Shown: positions 13,399-24,616 of the stretch, piece by piece
Layout: every line of letters begins with the position of its first letter
How positions within the stretch are numbered: position 1 is the first letter of the stretch
The notes under the pieces: model-generated
What the model saw: only the letters and a program-made list of their open reading frames with translations
Databases searched by the model: none
Told to the model about the DNA's origin: nothing
Source: Stichopus chloronotus
Lineage: Eukaryota; Echinodermata; Holothuroidea; Aspidochirotida; Stichopodidae
Reading direction: 5' to 3'
Assembly: GCA_021234535.1 (NCBI GenBank)
Contig: CM037830.1
Span: forward strand, 21,259,116-21,323,115
Length of the DNA stretch: 64,000 bases
Translations under genes and position numbers: made by a program

Positions 13399-14316
13399 GT
13401 GAGTGAGTGAATGACTGATTGACTGTCTGACTGACTGACGGACTAAGTGACCGGTGAGTAATTGACTAACTGGCTTGACCTGCATATTCTCAAAATAGGA
13501 TTACAAAATCATTCTAGGGTGCAGAAAGTGCAGTGCAATGTGAAACAACAAATTTCGCTAAGAATTCCGACAATATGAAAGAAAGGAACTAGTTTGTTTT
13601 TTTGTTTTTTTTTTCAGAAAAGAGCCCGACAAAAGAGTGCTTGTTGAAAGGTTAAGCAGGAGACTTTGTTATCGAGGGAAAGATTAATTCTTCGTTGGTG
13701 TTGACGATATGACATGAATGGAATGCTAAGTTCGTACGATGTCAGTGATGCAAAAGCCTAGGTTTAGTAAGAGAAATGCATGAACAGGCTCAAAGCAATT
13801 TTGTTTTTTCTAGAGATACTATTCCCATCATAAACTTTCGCTCAAAAACTAGGAACAGACACTTACAACTTGTCGTTGCTCCCCGATATAGGAATCATGA
13901 TGTTCAATATGTGGGTGACTGCAAACGGGATAATATGGAAACCATACTATTTTTATTTCCTTGAATTTGTTCGAACGATAAACAATGAAAATGCTCAAAG
14001 CCATATCGTTAAAACGACTCGTCTACGTTTTCAAACATAAAGCGGACGAAGAGTCCACTCTATTCACCTGTTTGAACGGTAATTCGAAAGGAACATTGCT
14101 GGACAGATGTTGGAGATGATCCCGTGTTTTCGAATCTGTAGGTCACCACCGAGATTCCAACAGGAAAATTACCAGGCTTGTGAGATTGAAACGTTAGGAT
14201 GTAACCTGCCGGTGCGCCAGGTTCGTCCCACGTGACGTCTCGAGTCGTTTCCGTCTGTCCAAAAGGAAGAGGACCAACTGCTATATCTCCCGGACACTGA
14301 AGTTGGCTCTTTGTGC
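2735..14316 (-). CDS. HYR-domain transmembrane receptor-like gene, 3' part
   Basis: Six minus-strand exons read in order: 14316-14068, 13197-12931, 6559-6311, 4638-4390, 3563-3303 and 3033-2735. The first five each encode one HYR domain (an Ig-like fold of about 85 residues found in hyalin and other adhesion proteins). The last encodes a transmembrane helix and a cytoplasmic tail ending at a TGA. Every exon has an AG acceptor and the five HYR exons have GT donors (GTAAGT three times, GTAACT, GTGAAT). Every junction is phase 1, so the frame is open throughout. The product is a type I membrane protein with at least five extracellular HYR modules. The signal peptide and first exons are missing and must lie above 14.3 kb. 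Equal-sized 249-bp exons (three of five) fit duplication of one symmetrical exon. The ligand is unknown. The family assignment is firm; the full architecture is not. Confidence 0.85.
3303..3563 (-). CDS. HYR domain exon 5
   Basis: 261 bp, phase 1 to phase 1, acceptor CTCTTTCAG and donor GTAAGTTA. Motifs are DIPNVFRCPSED, VSWEEPFAEDNS, FRVGNTPVEYAFIDHAGNS and ASCKFNVIV. It ends in a short QTG linker and leads directly into the membrane exon. Confidence 0.9.
4390..4638 (-). CDS. HYR domain exon 4
   Basis: 249 bp, phase 1 to phase 1, acceptor ATTTGTAG and donor GTAAGTAG. Motifs are LSPPEVVYCPP, VQWDHPTVVDDSGFF, GSTFEVNFEFCDLANN and CAYCSFAVSVV. Two cysteines beyond the usual pair (FCD and NCAYC) could form an additional disulfide. 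Confidence 0.9.
5640..5990 (+). repeat. dispersed repeat family R, partial copy
   Basis: Diverged copy of sequence also at 40830-41250 and at the edges of the inverted duplicate (46.56-46.80 and 63.50-63.70 kb). Shared landmarks are TTTTCATCAGTGATTC, ATATTCAAGTTACTTA and GTGCGTCAAAAGTATTTCTAG. It lies in the HYR exon 3-4 intron and has no coding capacity. Confidence 0.5.
6311..6559 (-). CDS. HYR domain exon 3
   Basis: 249 bp, phase 1 to phase 1, acceptor CCATGCAG and donor GTAAGTAC. Motifs are DTTPPRIDYCPS, ETPTVTDNSGQFSV, GLTKVNYIYTDPSGN and ASCEVNIHV. The 6.4-kb intron before it holds both tandem arrays. Confidence 0.9.
7860..8830 (+). repeat. tandem array of ~143-bp units ending in (CA)n
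   Basis: About six imperfect units recur every 135-147 bp, most visibly by ACCTCAAATGACCTTTGACC. Alternate units are more alike, so the working period is a dimer of about 285 bp. Each unit carries TGACCTTTGACC or a one-base variant (8010, 8296, 8439, 8577). The array runs into a CA/CACG microsatellite (about 8705-8755), then GATTCCCTACCTGCC and a GGAATCAAAAAGG tail. No coding sequence. Confidence 0.75.
9400..10190 (+). repeat. second tandem array, ~130-230-bp units
   Basis: Five related units are marked by CAAGATATGCTGGAAATCC or variants near 9410, 9563, 9793, 9948 and 10077. Each is followed by an AATTTTGG..CAAACTTGGCTTT block. It ends in a CA-rich microsatellite (10120-10160). The layout matches the array at 7.9 kb, but the monomer is unrelated. 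Confidence 0.7.
10585..10720 (+). repeat. short dispersed repeat family S, copy 1
   Basis: Shares CAATTCTCC..CCATTTAC..TCTAGTCC and ACAATGGG..CCT..TAATCTGTG with copies at 30525-30640 (opposite strand) and 59505-59640. About 130 bp, non-coding. Class unknown; a SINE or MITE fragment is possible. Confidence 0.5.
10721..12930. other. intron sequence without recognised genes
   Basis: AT-rich intron of the HYR gene. Near 12250-12300 there is CCCGTAGCTAGAC followed by a G-run, resembling the decayed end of a hAT-like element. Nothing else was recognised. Confidence 0.4.
12931..13197 (-). CDS. HYR domain exon 2
   Basis: 267 bp, phase 1 to phase 1, acceptor CCCTACAG and donor GTAACTAT. It contains DTEPPVIANCP, ANWTEPTATDNSGQV, VISVTYVFED and AFCSFDIHIQS, a textbook HYR pattern with both conserved cysteines. 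Confidence 0.9.
13335..13440 (+). repeat. tetranucleotide microsatellite (GACT)n/(GATT)n
   Basis: Blocks of GACT, then GATT repeated about ten times, then GAGT and further GACT units. The repeated INQS reading on the minus strand is only a translation of this microsatellite. Confidence 0.9.
14068..14316 (-). CDS. HYR domain exon 1 (most 5' found)
   Basis: 249 bp, phase 1 to phase 1. It shows LQCPGDI at the start, VTWDEP in the middle, GNFPVGISVVTYRFE and the closing QCSFRITV, the usual HYR order. It lacks the D..PP opening seen in the later modules. The acceptor is TTTATAG and the donor GTGAATAG. The PLE at 14425 lies just upstream, in the preceding intron. Confidence 0.85.
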
Positions 14317-14424
14317 CTATAAATAATGAAAATAATGAATCAAAACAAAAGTAATGATAGTTTACCGAACTGATTTCGAGAAATGTTTGACATGTATGTG
14401 TACATATATATATATACAATAGCA

Positions 14425-15345
<921 letters not shown>

Positions 15346-18300
15346 ATTCTTTTAGAATCTTCAGCAAAGTATATATACTTTCAGTATAGGGTAAAAGCAA
15401 GCAAGGATTACAGGTATACGAAGACTCCGTTAACGACATATCCGAAGCCGTGTAGGTTTTACTTTAGGAAAATCAAGAGCACGATGCTCATCCGCATGCG
15501 CTCACGTAATCCCTGAAATGCAATGCACGTTGATGATATACAATTCTAACTTATCGAACGTTTCTTGTGTAGTAGTGAAAAACGGTCCAAATAAATAGCA
15601 AAATAGTAATACATATTAGCAAATTCTGCGGGTTTCGATCATGAAGTAGGGCATTTGGAATACGAGATATTCCCAAAGTACTAACTGTAGCTTATAAATA
15701 CTATTTACATTTTCAACAGTTAAAACTCCCTAAATGTAAAACATTGACTACAGTGACCTGCCTTTAAAGAGTAGAATTCGATTGAGATTTCACTCTGTTT
15801 GAATTGGTTACTAACTCTAATTGGGTGAAAGTGGAAACAATGGTGATCACTGTAGTCACTCTTCGTTGCAGAATTTCACTCTTATACATTTAAAGAGTAA
15901 TATTCCTAATTGTAATTCATCTCTAGGAGAGATTTCTATCCTTTAAAGCACCACATACCCTAAATTAGTTAATAGTTACAACTGCATGCTTCCAGACAGT
16001 CAACTAACAAACAACACGGTCGTTGACTTTAAACAGCGTATCTGTGTATCCTTGCACGTAATATTTAGGGAAACAGTACGAGGCTTGCTAATAAGGCAGG
16101 GTGTAGTAGATAAAATAGTAATAAATAAGTAATAAAATAGTGATAAGTAGTAATAATAGATAAAAATCAGTAACCTTATCTTCTGAAACAGCAACCACAA
16201 GCACTTTCAATGTGCTAGAAAAATATATATCAATATATCTGCATATCTATGTATCTATATAATTATCTATATTATGAAATGGCAGAAATAAGGCTTCTTT
16301 GTGGCAGGGATTGTTCTAAGAAAGAAATTACAGAGCCAAATGCCACTTACCCAAAACCAATGCAAGGACTAAAGAGGAATATATCACCAGACTGGTAGAC
16401 ATCTTCGTATATCTCCTCGTGATTTTAACGTATAAAGTGTAATCGCGTGATTACTTAAAACATTCCTTTTTGAGGAAGCCGAGTGAGCCGAGCCCTGTGA
16501 GTCGAGCTATGGCCTACTGCATATACTATATGGTGTCTACAACGTCCTATGTCATTCGGTGTTCGACTGTGAAATGAGATTTCGAATTCAGTAGTTACAG
16601 CTTTGTTTTCTTTCTTTGTGCTTTTTTTTTTGTTACCTCAGAGTGTCCATTGAGTAGGCCTACGTAATTCAAATGGGAGTCTTTCACGGTTGTTTCATAC
16701 AGTTACGTTCCCACTACAACCACCATTGTTTTCGTTGTGAAAGGTTTTTCTATTGTTCTTCAGAAGATTGCTCAGCCGGTGCAATTTATGATAAAATTTC
16801 GCGATGACTGGACAATTCCAAGCCACCTACTTCGTGCTATTTACAATTCAGTACTTTATACAATCTCTGAACTCATTTTTTTTTTCGTTTGTTGTTGTTG
16901 TTGTTGTTGTTTTTTAATCACTAAAAGGTCCTTACAATCCAGTTCATTACTTATGACAGGCTGATTTTCCTATGTTACGTCGTACAAAGAACAATGTAAA
17001 ACAAAGTGCGCTGGAGCCAAAGTTAAAGCTTAAGTGCCCTTACGTTTCTTTCACCGTGGCAATTTTCATCGGGTGCCCCGTTGATTACAGTGCCAGTAAT
17101 CATCATAGTCTTCCCCCAGTCCAAAACACTTCGTTTACCAGAGAGGTGCATGGGCTTAAAGGTACACATTCATTTCAATTAAACAGTCGTTTCGACTTGC
17201 ACATATGCCATCACTTTTTTTTAAAGTGTGCAAACCTACACATATGAACGAGATTTTTGTTTAAGTATTAGTTGACATAAATGATGTTGCTGGTGAATAT
17301 TATTAAACTGAAAACGTCAAATAATGGAAAGGAAGCTAATTACACAACTTATCTTTGTTCATTTTAGGGGGGTCTGAAAGTATTCGCATTAACTGAATTT
17401 TCTGTACTCTCTCCATCTAAATGGCACCCCCTGAATTACTATTCATCGCCTGACGTATTCGTCCGATTAAGCAGTTTGTCTTTGACTTTCAGAATATTTT
17501 AGAAACTACAAACATCATAAATAATTTAATTCGGCTAAAACGCTGGTTTCTAAAATCATTTTCTAATTGTAGTATAGTTAGTTAATTAACACATTGCAAT
17601 TTTAAGATTTTTTTTTGTGTGTGTGTGCGTGTGTGTGTGTGTGTGTGTATAGGACTGAACCGTGACGCGTACAAGTTACAATGCAGATAAGATGTGTGTC
17701 TCTATACATGAGGTACCTCGAAAATAGTTTCAACTTTATAACTTTAACTTTAATCAGCTGCTTGAAAGTTTTCAAGCACGTAATATGTCACCGAATTCGG
17801 ATTCACTTTGAAATACGTACGTCAACATCGTTAATGGGCAAATTACGTAAATCAGACGTAGATTTCAGACAGCTCAACCAGTGGCGTAGCCAGGGGAGCA
17901 GGGGGACAGAGTGTACCCCCCAGAAACGACGAAAAGAGGGAGGTATAATAAGACAAGCTGGAGCAAAGGACCGGGGAAACTGGCTTTACAAGTGTGATCT
18001 TTTTACGATATTCAAAACGAAGACGAAACAGACTACCAACGTAATTGAAACAGGGTGTTCATTAAAGTGTGAAACCTTTGATTCAAGGTTTAGATTGGCC
18101 ATACACGCGGCTGTTGCTTAAACAAGTACACGAGTAAGCGGCTAGGGGGATAGAATCCGCAGCAGAACAGTCGGCAATATTTATTTCGCAATTGGCAATG
18201 CGCCTACTGGAACCTTGTCCCATCTCACGTCATCTGGTATGTAGACCATTTTTTTAATGCATTGATTTTTATCTCATTAATTCAGAAATTGCAGGCATGA

Positions 18301-21300
18301 GATCCTTATTTCAAGGTTGTGTACGTGCAGCTTAGGAATACCCTTGAAGTGTCATTTCCGGCCATCTGGAGGATTTGAAAACTCAAAAATTTTCTTTTAC
18401 CCTCCACGCCAACCGATTGTGGCGCTCCGCTTAGATAGTTCTGCCGGCACTCAGTTGCAATTCTTTTTATGTCAGCTAATCTTCACTTGACGGTTGATGG
18501 GTGCAGGTATCAAAAAAGTAATTTTGCACCTTGGTAGGGCAACTGACAAAGCAAATATGATCCTTTCAAGAATCACGAATATAGGGCAAGAATATGGACG
18601 ATGAGTCGATTTTGTTCCCTGACAAAAAAGTATTATGTTCTTACGTCATAACATATCAGTTTTTGTCAATCAATCGTCACTTGGAGGACGTACCAAAAGA
18701 AAGGGATTTTTCCAGATGAAAATTTTGTTTCAAATATTTCTCTTATTTGGTTTAGGAAGTAGAACTATTATTGATATTATAGAGAAGACTCTCAAGTATA
18801 TATATCAGTAACAAGCAGTTAATGAATGTCTTTGTCTCTTTCTCTAGTATTTCCAAATAATCCCTTGTGAAGGAACGTACAATATCTTTTTTTTTTGTGA
18901 CCGACGTACATTTGTGAAATTTGCGTACACTACAAATGTACGTCCGTCACAAACAAAAAGGAACAAAAAGCTACTCGGTGTACTTGACATTCACTTGACA
19001 ATGAAGACATTGAACTCCTCAGAGGGATAATTGATACACAAGTGTTTACAGCATGTACTACTGCTTCGTAAAAGCGTATCTAATAGGTACAGCTATGGTA
19101 AAAAAAAAAATGCCAAAGATGTGTTTCCCACTGCAAGTATGATTGGCTAATATCGGCGTGAGAGTAGAGAACTCATGTAGACCACGTGACAGTTGCTTTG
19201 AATCAATCCATTAAACATTGTCATGATTTTTTTGTTGGAATAGAAACAGGAACAATGCTAATTAAAACAAACTGAAGGACAAAGCTTTCCCAAATAATAC
19301 CGAACATCAAAGGTAGTGTGACATGAAAATAACATTTTTAGACAGTTGGCCGTATTAATCATTGGACATATTGCAAATAGCAACAATAACAAAAATTCCA
19401 GCAAAACCAATCAAATATTGACCGTTTTACCAAGTTCTACTTTTACACCTGCATCATGAATATACATTGGCTAAGTATGCAATTTTTTAACGCGGGACTC
19501 ACTTGTCGTCTCTTGTGTGATCTGTCTCATGTTACAGCATTTAGTATTTTTTTTTTCCTTGATATTCATTTTAAGGACAATTTAAAGTTTGAAATTCGCT
19601 GAGGGACATATTATTAGGTACATATTGTGTTCTGTAAACAAAATGATATTGATCACTTAAAAATGTGCATCAAGTCAAGCAAGTAAGAGACAACAAGGAT
19701 TTACAAAAAAAAAAAAAATAACTAATTATTGAATATGCGCATTGTTCACACCGTACCATAATTCTTGCAATGATTGCCAGTTTTCAAACATTGAAAGGGC
19801 ACTCATTTGTCTTAGGAATGTTTAAAAGGTACAAACTAGTTCCAACAAGGTTTTCATTGCAGAATCATTCTACAACTTCTGAGTAAAGGCTCAGTTTTAG
19901 TTGCGTCTCACATTCCTTCAAACACCATTGCAGTTGTCTTGTCTTAAAAACAGGATGTGCTGTTTGATCATAAAAAAAAAATGGTATATCTTCTTCAACT
20001 TCCATTTAATACCAACCTGTGAAGAATTTGTGCCACTTTTCTTTCAGGAGAAATTTCACTAATGAGAGTGTTAATTATGTTACTAGAAAGGATCTCGATT
20101 TAGCTTTTTGGCTGGAAAGTGAGCCGGAAACGGATCTGTAATGTGCAAGACTTCCCTGCGAATTACTTACCACACCAAACTTCTTATACAAAAGTATTTA
20201 TTTTGCATGTTTGGTGATTTTCTAACAAAAAGACTATGGTAGTTTCTAAAAGCGTTTTCAAACTGTGAAAAGTAGGCCTATAGCCAGTCAGTTGGTGAAC
20301 ATTTGGCTAATAGCAGCTCATACCGCTTAAAAATAAACGTTCAGTAAATTGTCTTTTGTCACTGAGGTTGGACTTCTCCCACATAGCCTACTCACTGTCA
20401 CACCTAAAGTGACAGTCTCCTGGGGCCTCCGCATGGGTACAATGACCACATTACGATAAAACCAGCCTTGACAAGTTGTGTTTCACCATTACTAAAATAA
20501 TAACTCGCCTGTAGATTTCATGGACCTTTCACTTTACAACGCTCATTTTGACAGGGTACTCTTCATTATGTAGTACCCCCTCTGTCACATCACACGTACA
20601 AAATAGATCAAATGTAAAGGACCAATCACCTTGCCATGAAGTTGTCTTGCGTTATCTTCTATGAAAGTTAAGCCTACTTTGCATAGGCCTAATCATGCAT
20701 AAAATTTGCAAGAATGAAGTAGCATAAAATAAATACAGCAGATATACCAGCACACATGTACAGGTTTAGGAAGAAATACAAAATGAGGTATTTTTTTTTT
20801 AAATTCTTGTCTCACTTTCTGGTTGATGTTCAGAAGTCTAATCAAACACAAACTCAGCTATAACGTCTAGGAATAGCAGGATGCGTAGGATCTATCTACC
20901 TCGCTTACGAATTAGGCCTATGAATAAAAAATAGCAGATTAAGTTAAGAAAAATTCACTGGAACACAACCAAAAATATTTAAGGTCTCAATAAACAGTGG
21001 TTTTGATAATCCTAGGTGAATTTTCAACGACATCTCTCCGAAAAGTTGCATCCGCGCCGCGACCGATCAAGCTATTTTATACTGATGTTAATAAATGTAC
21101 GTATTCACAACGCGTACTGTATTAACACTGGGCTTTTGCAAAAGTACGGAGGAATTTGGTCGCGAACCCGGCCATATCCCGCGAGCTTCAGTAAACTCTG
21201 GCAAATCTGATACAATTGAAATGGGGTGGCTTAGCCCTCCAAATTGGATTTTTACTACGAAAACAAGGGCACAACCCCTTGACTGAGAGAAAATAAAGAA

Positions 21301-21486
21301 ACATGTTTTTAAACTTTTGGAATAAAATTTATCGATAAGATATTATATTTACCTTGTAATTTTATATCTCAAAGTCGCCATAAACATATACCGATAGTGA
21401 ACAAAAGAATAATAAAAAGTAAAAAATGTACCTTCTTTGTGACGATACCATATGAGAGGGAGCATTTTTTCTCTCTCTCTCTCTCT
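15346..21486. other. gene-free stretch with small repeats
   Basis: No exon or known protein domain was recognised. It holds a (TTG)n run near 16893, a (GT)n run at about 17616-17650, and CAGTGGCGTAGCCAGGGG near 17878, which resembles a hAT-type terminus. It also holds one copy of the GCGCCA-N8-TGGCGC hairpin motif near 18407-18425 and a strong hairpin at 18894-18953. A 146-codon open frame at 17681-18121 runs through the hAT-like end and has no family features. Confidence 0.45.
18894..18953. repeat. long hairpin, 22-bp arms
   Basis: Arms at 18894-18915 and 18932-18953 are reverse complements with one mismatch, separated by a 16-base loop. Both contain GACGTACATTTGT or its complement. Poly-T precedes and poly-A follows, extending the fold. 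No protein context is apparent; a tiny MITE or foldback is possible. Confidence 0.8.
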
Positions 21487-22005
21487 CTCTTTCACATTTC
21501 ATTGATATATAATGCGGAATAGAGAGGGTTACAAATGACGCTAGTCACGTTACTACAGACGTATTTGACAAGGAGAGAATTTATAATTAAAGGGGTCACG
21601 TGATTCCACGGTAGACGCCACTTATAAAAAAAAATGGGGGGGGAACACAATACGTTACAGATAAACGGGGTGACCGTGTGATGGGGAGGGCACGAGGGGT
21701 TGGGCACTTACGCGCGTAATGCGGTAAATACAGGCAATATTGCAGAGTGTGTTATAATCGGGCGAAATTGGCTTTTTCGGTAGGTAAACTACTAACTTTC
21801 CAATTCTAGAAAAAGTGACCCCAATACAAACAAAGACAGAAGTCCATGCTTGCGATGACAATACCTCTGTGAAAGTGGAGAGTCCCCATTTCCCTTCCCC
21901 TTTAGGGCGCTGTTAGTGCCTCCTTCTAAAATCCAATCTGTAATAGTTGTACAGGACTGGAATACGTGAAGCAGTCATTGCATTACAAGATGACGGCTCA
22001 AATAT

Positions 22006-22007
<2 letters not shown>

Positions 22008-22070
<63 letters not shown>
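22008..22070. repeat. (AT)n microsatellite
   Basis: About 60 bp of AT repeat directly upstream of the second PLE fragment. The opposite side of that PLE is also a (TA)n tract (22740-22775). Confidence 0.95.
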
Positions 22071-22073
<3 letters not shown>

Positions 22074-22079
22074 TACTTG

Positions 22080-22700
22080 AAAGTTCCACGTGTTGGAAAC
22101 ATACAACCCCCTAATCTCCACCAACTTCTGGTTAAAAGCAAATTAAAAACCACTCACCCCCAGTCCCAGGGTAACTTTAAATTGCGGCAAAACACGATGC
22201 AGGGTCTGCGATCACATGATCACTGATCCGACAATTCTCCTTAGCCCCTCTGGCATTGTACTCAGGCCCTGCTTTTTCAATTGTGATACCTCTCATGTAG
22301 TATATCTTATTGTCTGCACCCTCTGTCCTGACGTACAATACATCGGCCAGACTTCCACTTCTTTTCGCGTACGGTTCAATAACCACAAAAATAGTATTAG
22401 ACTTCACAAAGCGGGATTTCCCCTAGCCCAGCATTTCAATAGGACTAATCACAATCTCAGCTGCCTCAAGTTTGCAATCCTCCACCGCAACATAACGCAC
22501 CACAACAAAAGAATTCTGAGAGAAACTGAACTAATACTTAAAGCCTCTTCTCATCTTCACGGACTGAACCAAGATCTTGGGTTTCTTTCTAACTATAACT
22601 TTTACAGAGAGTAACAGTCATCGCTGCATTTCTATTCTAGCACATGAAGAAGGACCAGGGGTCCGAAAATTCGTGTAATTTATTCTATATAATATACTAT
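22080..22700 (+). mobile_element. Penelope-like retroelement 3' fragment, GIY-YIG endonuclease
   Basis: An open frame to the TAA at 22612-22614 encodes the PLE GIY-YIG endonuclease. It contains CGKTRCRVC (a CCHC-like linker), VVYLIVCTLCPDVQYIGQTS (the GIY-YIG core, with Y and YIG in place), FRVRFNNHKNSI and HFNRTNHN. ETELI near its end is the conserved acidic region. An upstream PPNLHQLLVKSKL block is joined only through a one-base frame change near 22180. The reverse transcriptase is missing. A hammerhead-like core follows the stop codon. The element is (TA)n-bounded and present in duplication copy 1 but not copy 2. Confidence 0.85.
22638..22676 (+). ncRNA. degenerate hammerhead ribozyme core (PLE 3' UTR)
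   Basis: AUGAAGA (the consensus CUGANGA with its first base changed) is followed by a GGACC/GGUCC hairpin and then GAAAAUUC. CAC at 22641-22643 can pair with GUG at 22673-22675 to close stem I. Stem III is only two pairs, as in PLE hammerheads that act as dimers. The changed C3 should abolish cleavage. Confidence 0.5.
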
Positions 22701-22735
22701 GTTGGAACCAAAGGCATTACCTCTGTTTGTTCTAT

Positions 22736-22777
<42 letters not shown>

Positions 22778-22806
22778 TCTTACTATATTTATTTCAGATA
22801 CCTTTA

Positions 22807-24616
22807 TTAACAACGAAGGGCAGCATCGAAGCAGCAGTTGTCTTCTTCGTTTCTACATTTTGGGTAATCACAACTGCAGTGCTTTCCCATGAAAAAAAAC
22901 AGTGGCTTCGCAAGGAACTTGATCACCGCATAGTCCTAAAAATAAACAAAAGTTGTAAACGCACAGTTATCGGTAAACCGAAAGAAAAGGAAAGGTAACG
23001 ATTTCAAACTTAAACGAATGTGAGTGACATATCTATATTAAATGATTCTCTATAACTTTCGTGTGGCACATGGCATAAATATATTAGACGCATCTATTAT
23101 GTATATAAGCATATTCCTAAGAAAGAAAAAGAATAAAAAAAAAAATAGCTGAAAAATGTATGTTTCATCAAATTTGGACAGGAGACTTATTGTAATGCAT
23201 AGATCATAACATGTAAGCTTTACAAATGATTGATTCACCTTGCACATTTGAAGCCATTATCGCAATAGTTAAGGCGACAAAAAGGAGGACCTGTGTGGAT
23301 GAAAAGAATTTGCGCAGGCCGTCAAGACATTGGAGCATTAAAACGATGAAATATGGAAAGGCCTCTAAAGACAAAATTTTGCTGAAACAATATCAATGTC
23401 CCCTCAGAAAGAATACAGGCCTTGAGCTCACAATAATTGTCCCATCAGCACCCACTTTGTCACTTCGACCTTAATATACTAACATAACCATTTTTTATCA
23501 TTTTGATATATTTGAATATAATGATAATTTGGAAAATGATACTTTTTACAACATTGATAAAAGAAAGTAAAATGCAGTTTTCCTTCAATGAAACTATACT
23601 CTAAGAAACAAAAAAGTAGTGACATTCACTCCAAACCGATTGTGCTGAGGGACGTCTCATGCAGAAAGAGTGATTGTTATCCTAAATGGAATGAAAAAAA
23701 GTAAGAACAATAAGATGAAGTAAGATTTGCTACATATAGTTACAGAAATGTGGACGAAATGTGAAAATTTACAGCAGCACAGTAAACTATCTGGAATAGT
23801 TAATGCTGTTTAATTTTCTTTGTCAAAATGACATTAAGTAACAGAAATCAATTGGTTGTGGTCAACTGGATACTTGACACATTCATGATTGTCGAAGTAA
23901 GTGTCCATGTAGAGAAACTGTGATTAATCCCTGTGCTGTACATGAAAAATGTTCTCAAAAGTTAATTACGTATGGACACTGGCAAAAAAAGTCAGTTTCC
24001 TCATTAACATTTCAAAAAGCACATAAAAGTGGAAACAAAAATCTAAAGTTCGTTTTCTATAACAAATAATTAGTTCCCAGACACCTATGAAGAAAAGTAA
24101 GCTGAGTGTCACGAACGACATAGTTTGGTAAGAGAAATGGAGCTAGAATGTTAAATTCATATCATTGCAAATAGTAAAGGTATTCTATTATCTAACATCT
24201 GCTTGTGGAGTACTAATATTTTGAATACGTTCCATGTAAAAGCTTTAAGAAGCAGAACTGGAATCTTCATGACTAGTAGGTAGGAAAATTAGGGCAATGT
24301 GTACAAATTGTTTTTTTTTTTTCTTCTTCTTCTAGTTTTTCTAAATTGATAACATTATGAGTAGCAACTGTCGTCCATCCACCCGAATAAAATACCTAAA
24401 CGCCATTGATTCTCACGATCATATGGGACATCAATACCGTTTGGACAAAAAGGGATAAGATTTAAGACTCAAATACTTGCTAAGTGCTTGAAAAGTTTAT
24501 TTACATTTTCACTTACAGAAAAAGGAATTTTGAAAGCTGAACAGCAATTATCAAAATTTCTATTTAATCTTCGAAATTAATACGAAACAACTCACTAAAA
24601 CTGTTTTGTTCACCAT
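22807..24616 (-). pseudogene. somatomedin-B-like secreted peptide gene, copy 1 (one frameshift)
   Basis: Three small minus-strand exons. Exon 1 (24616-24596) encodes MVNKTVL and splices in phase 0 at GTGAGT. Exon 2 (23290-23239, acceptor CCACACAG, donor GTGAAT) encodes the hydrophobic VLLFVALTIAIMASNVQ, completing a signal peptide, and leaves in phase 1. Exon 3 (22935-22807, acceptor TTTTTAG) encodes a Cys-rich domain spaced as in somatomedin B: LCGDQVPC, then HCSCDYPKC, then CC and six residues to a final Cys before TAA. A poly-A/T tract of eight at 22892-22899 puts exon 3 out of frame; a tract of seven would restore it. An AATAAA overlaps the stop. SMB domains are compact disulfide knots in secreted proteins. 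An assembly error is as likely as true decay. Confidence 0.65.

Noticed and set aside
13228..13485. Minus-strand frame with repeated INQS
   Set aside because: Translation of the GATT/GACT microsatellite; no splice context.
17681..18121. 146-codon plus-strand open frame
   Set aside because: Runs through a hAT-like terminus (GTGGCGTAGCCAGGGG); composition is non-coding and no domain is visible.
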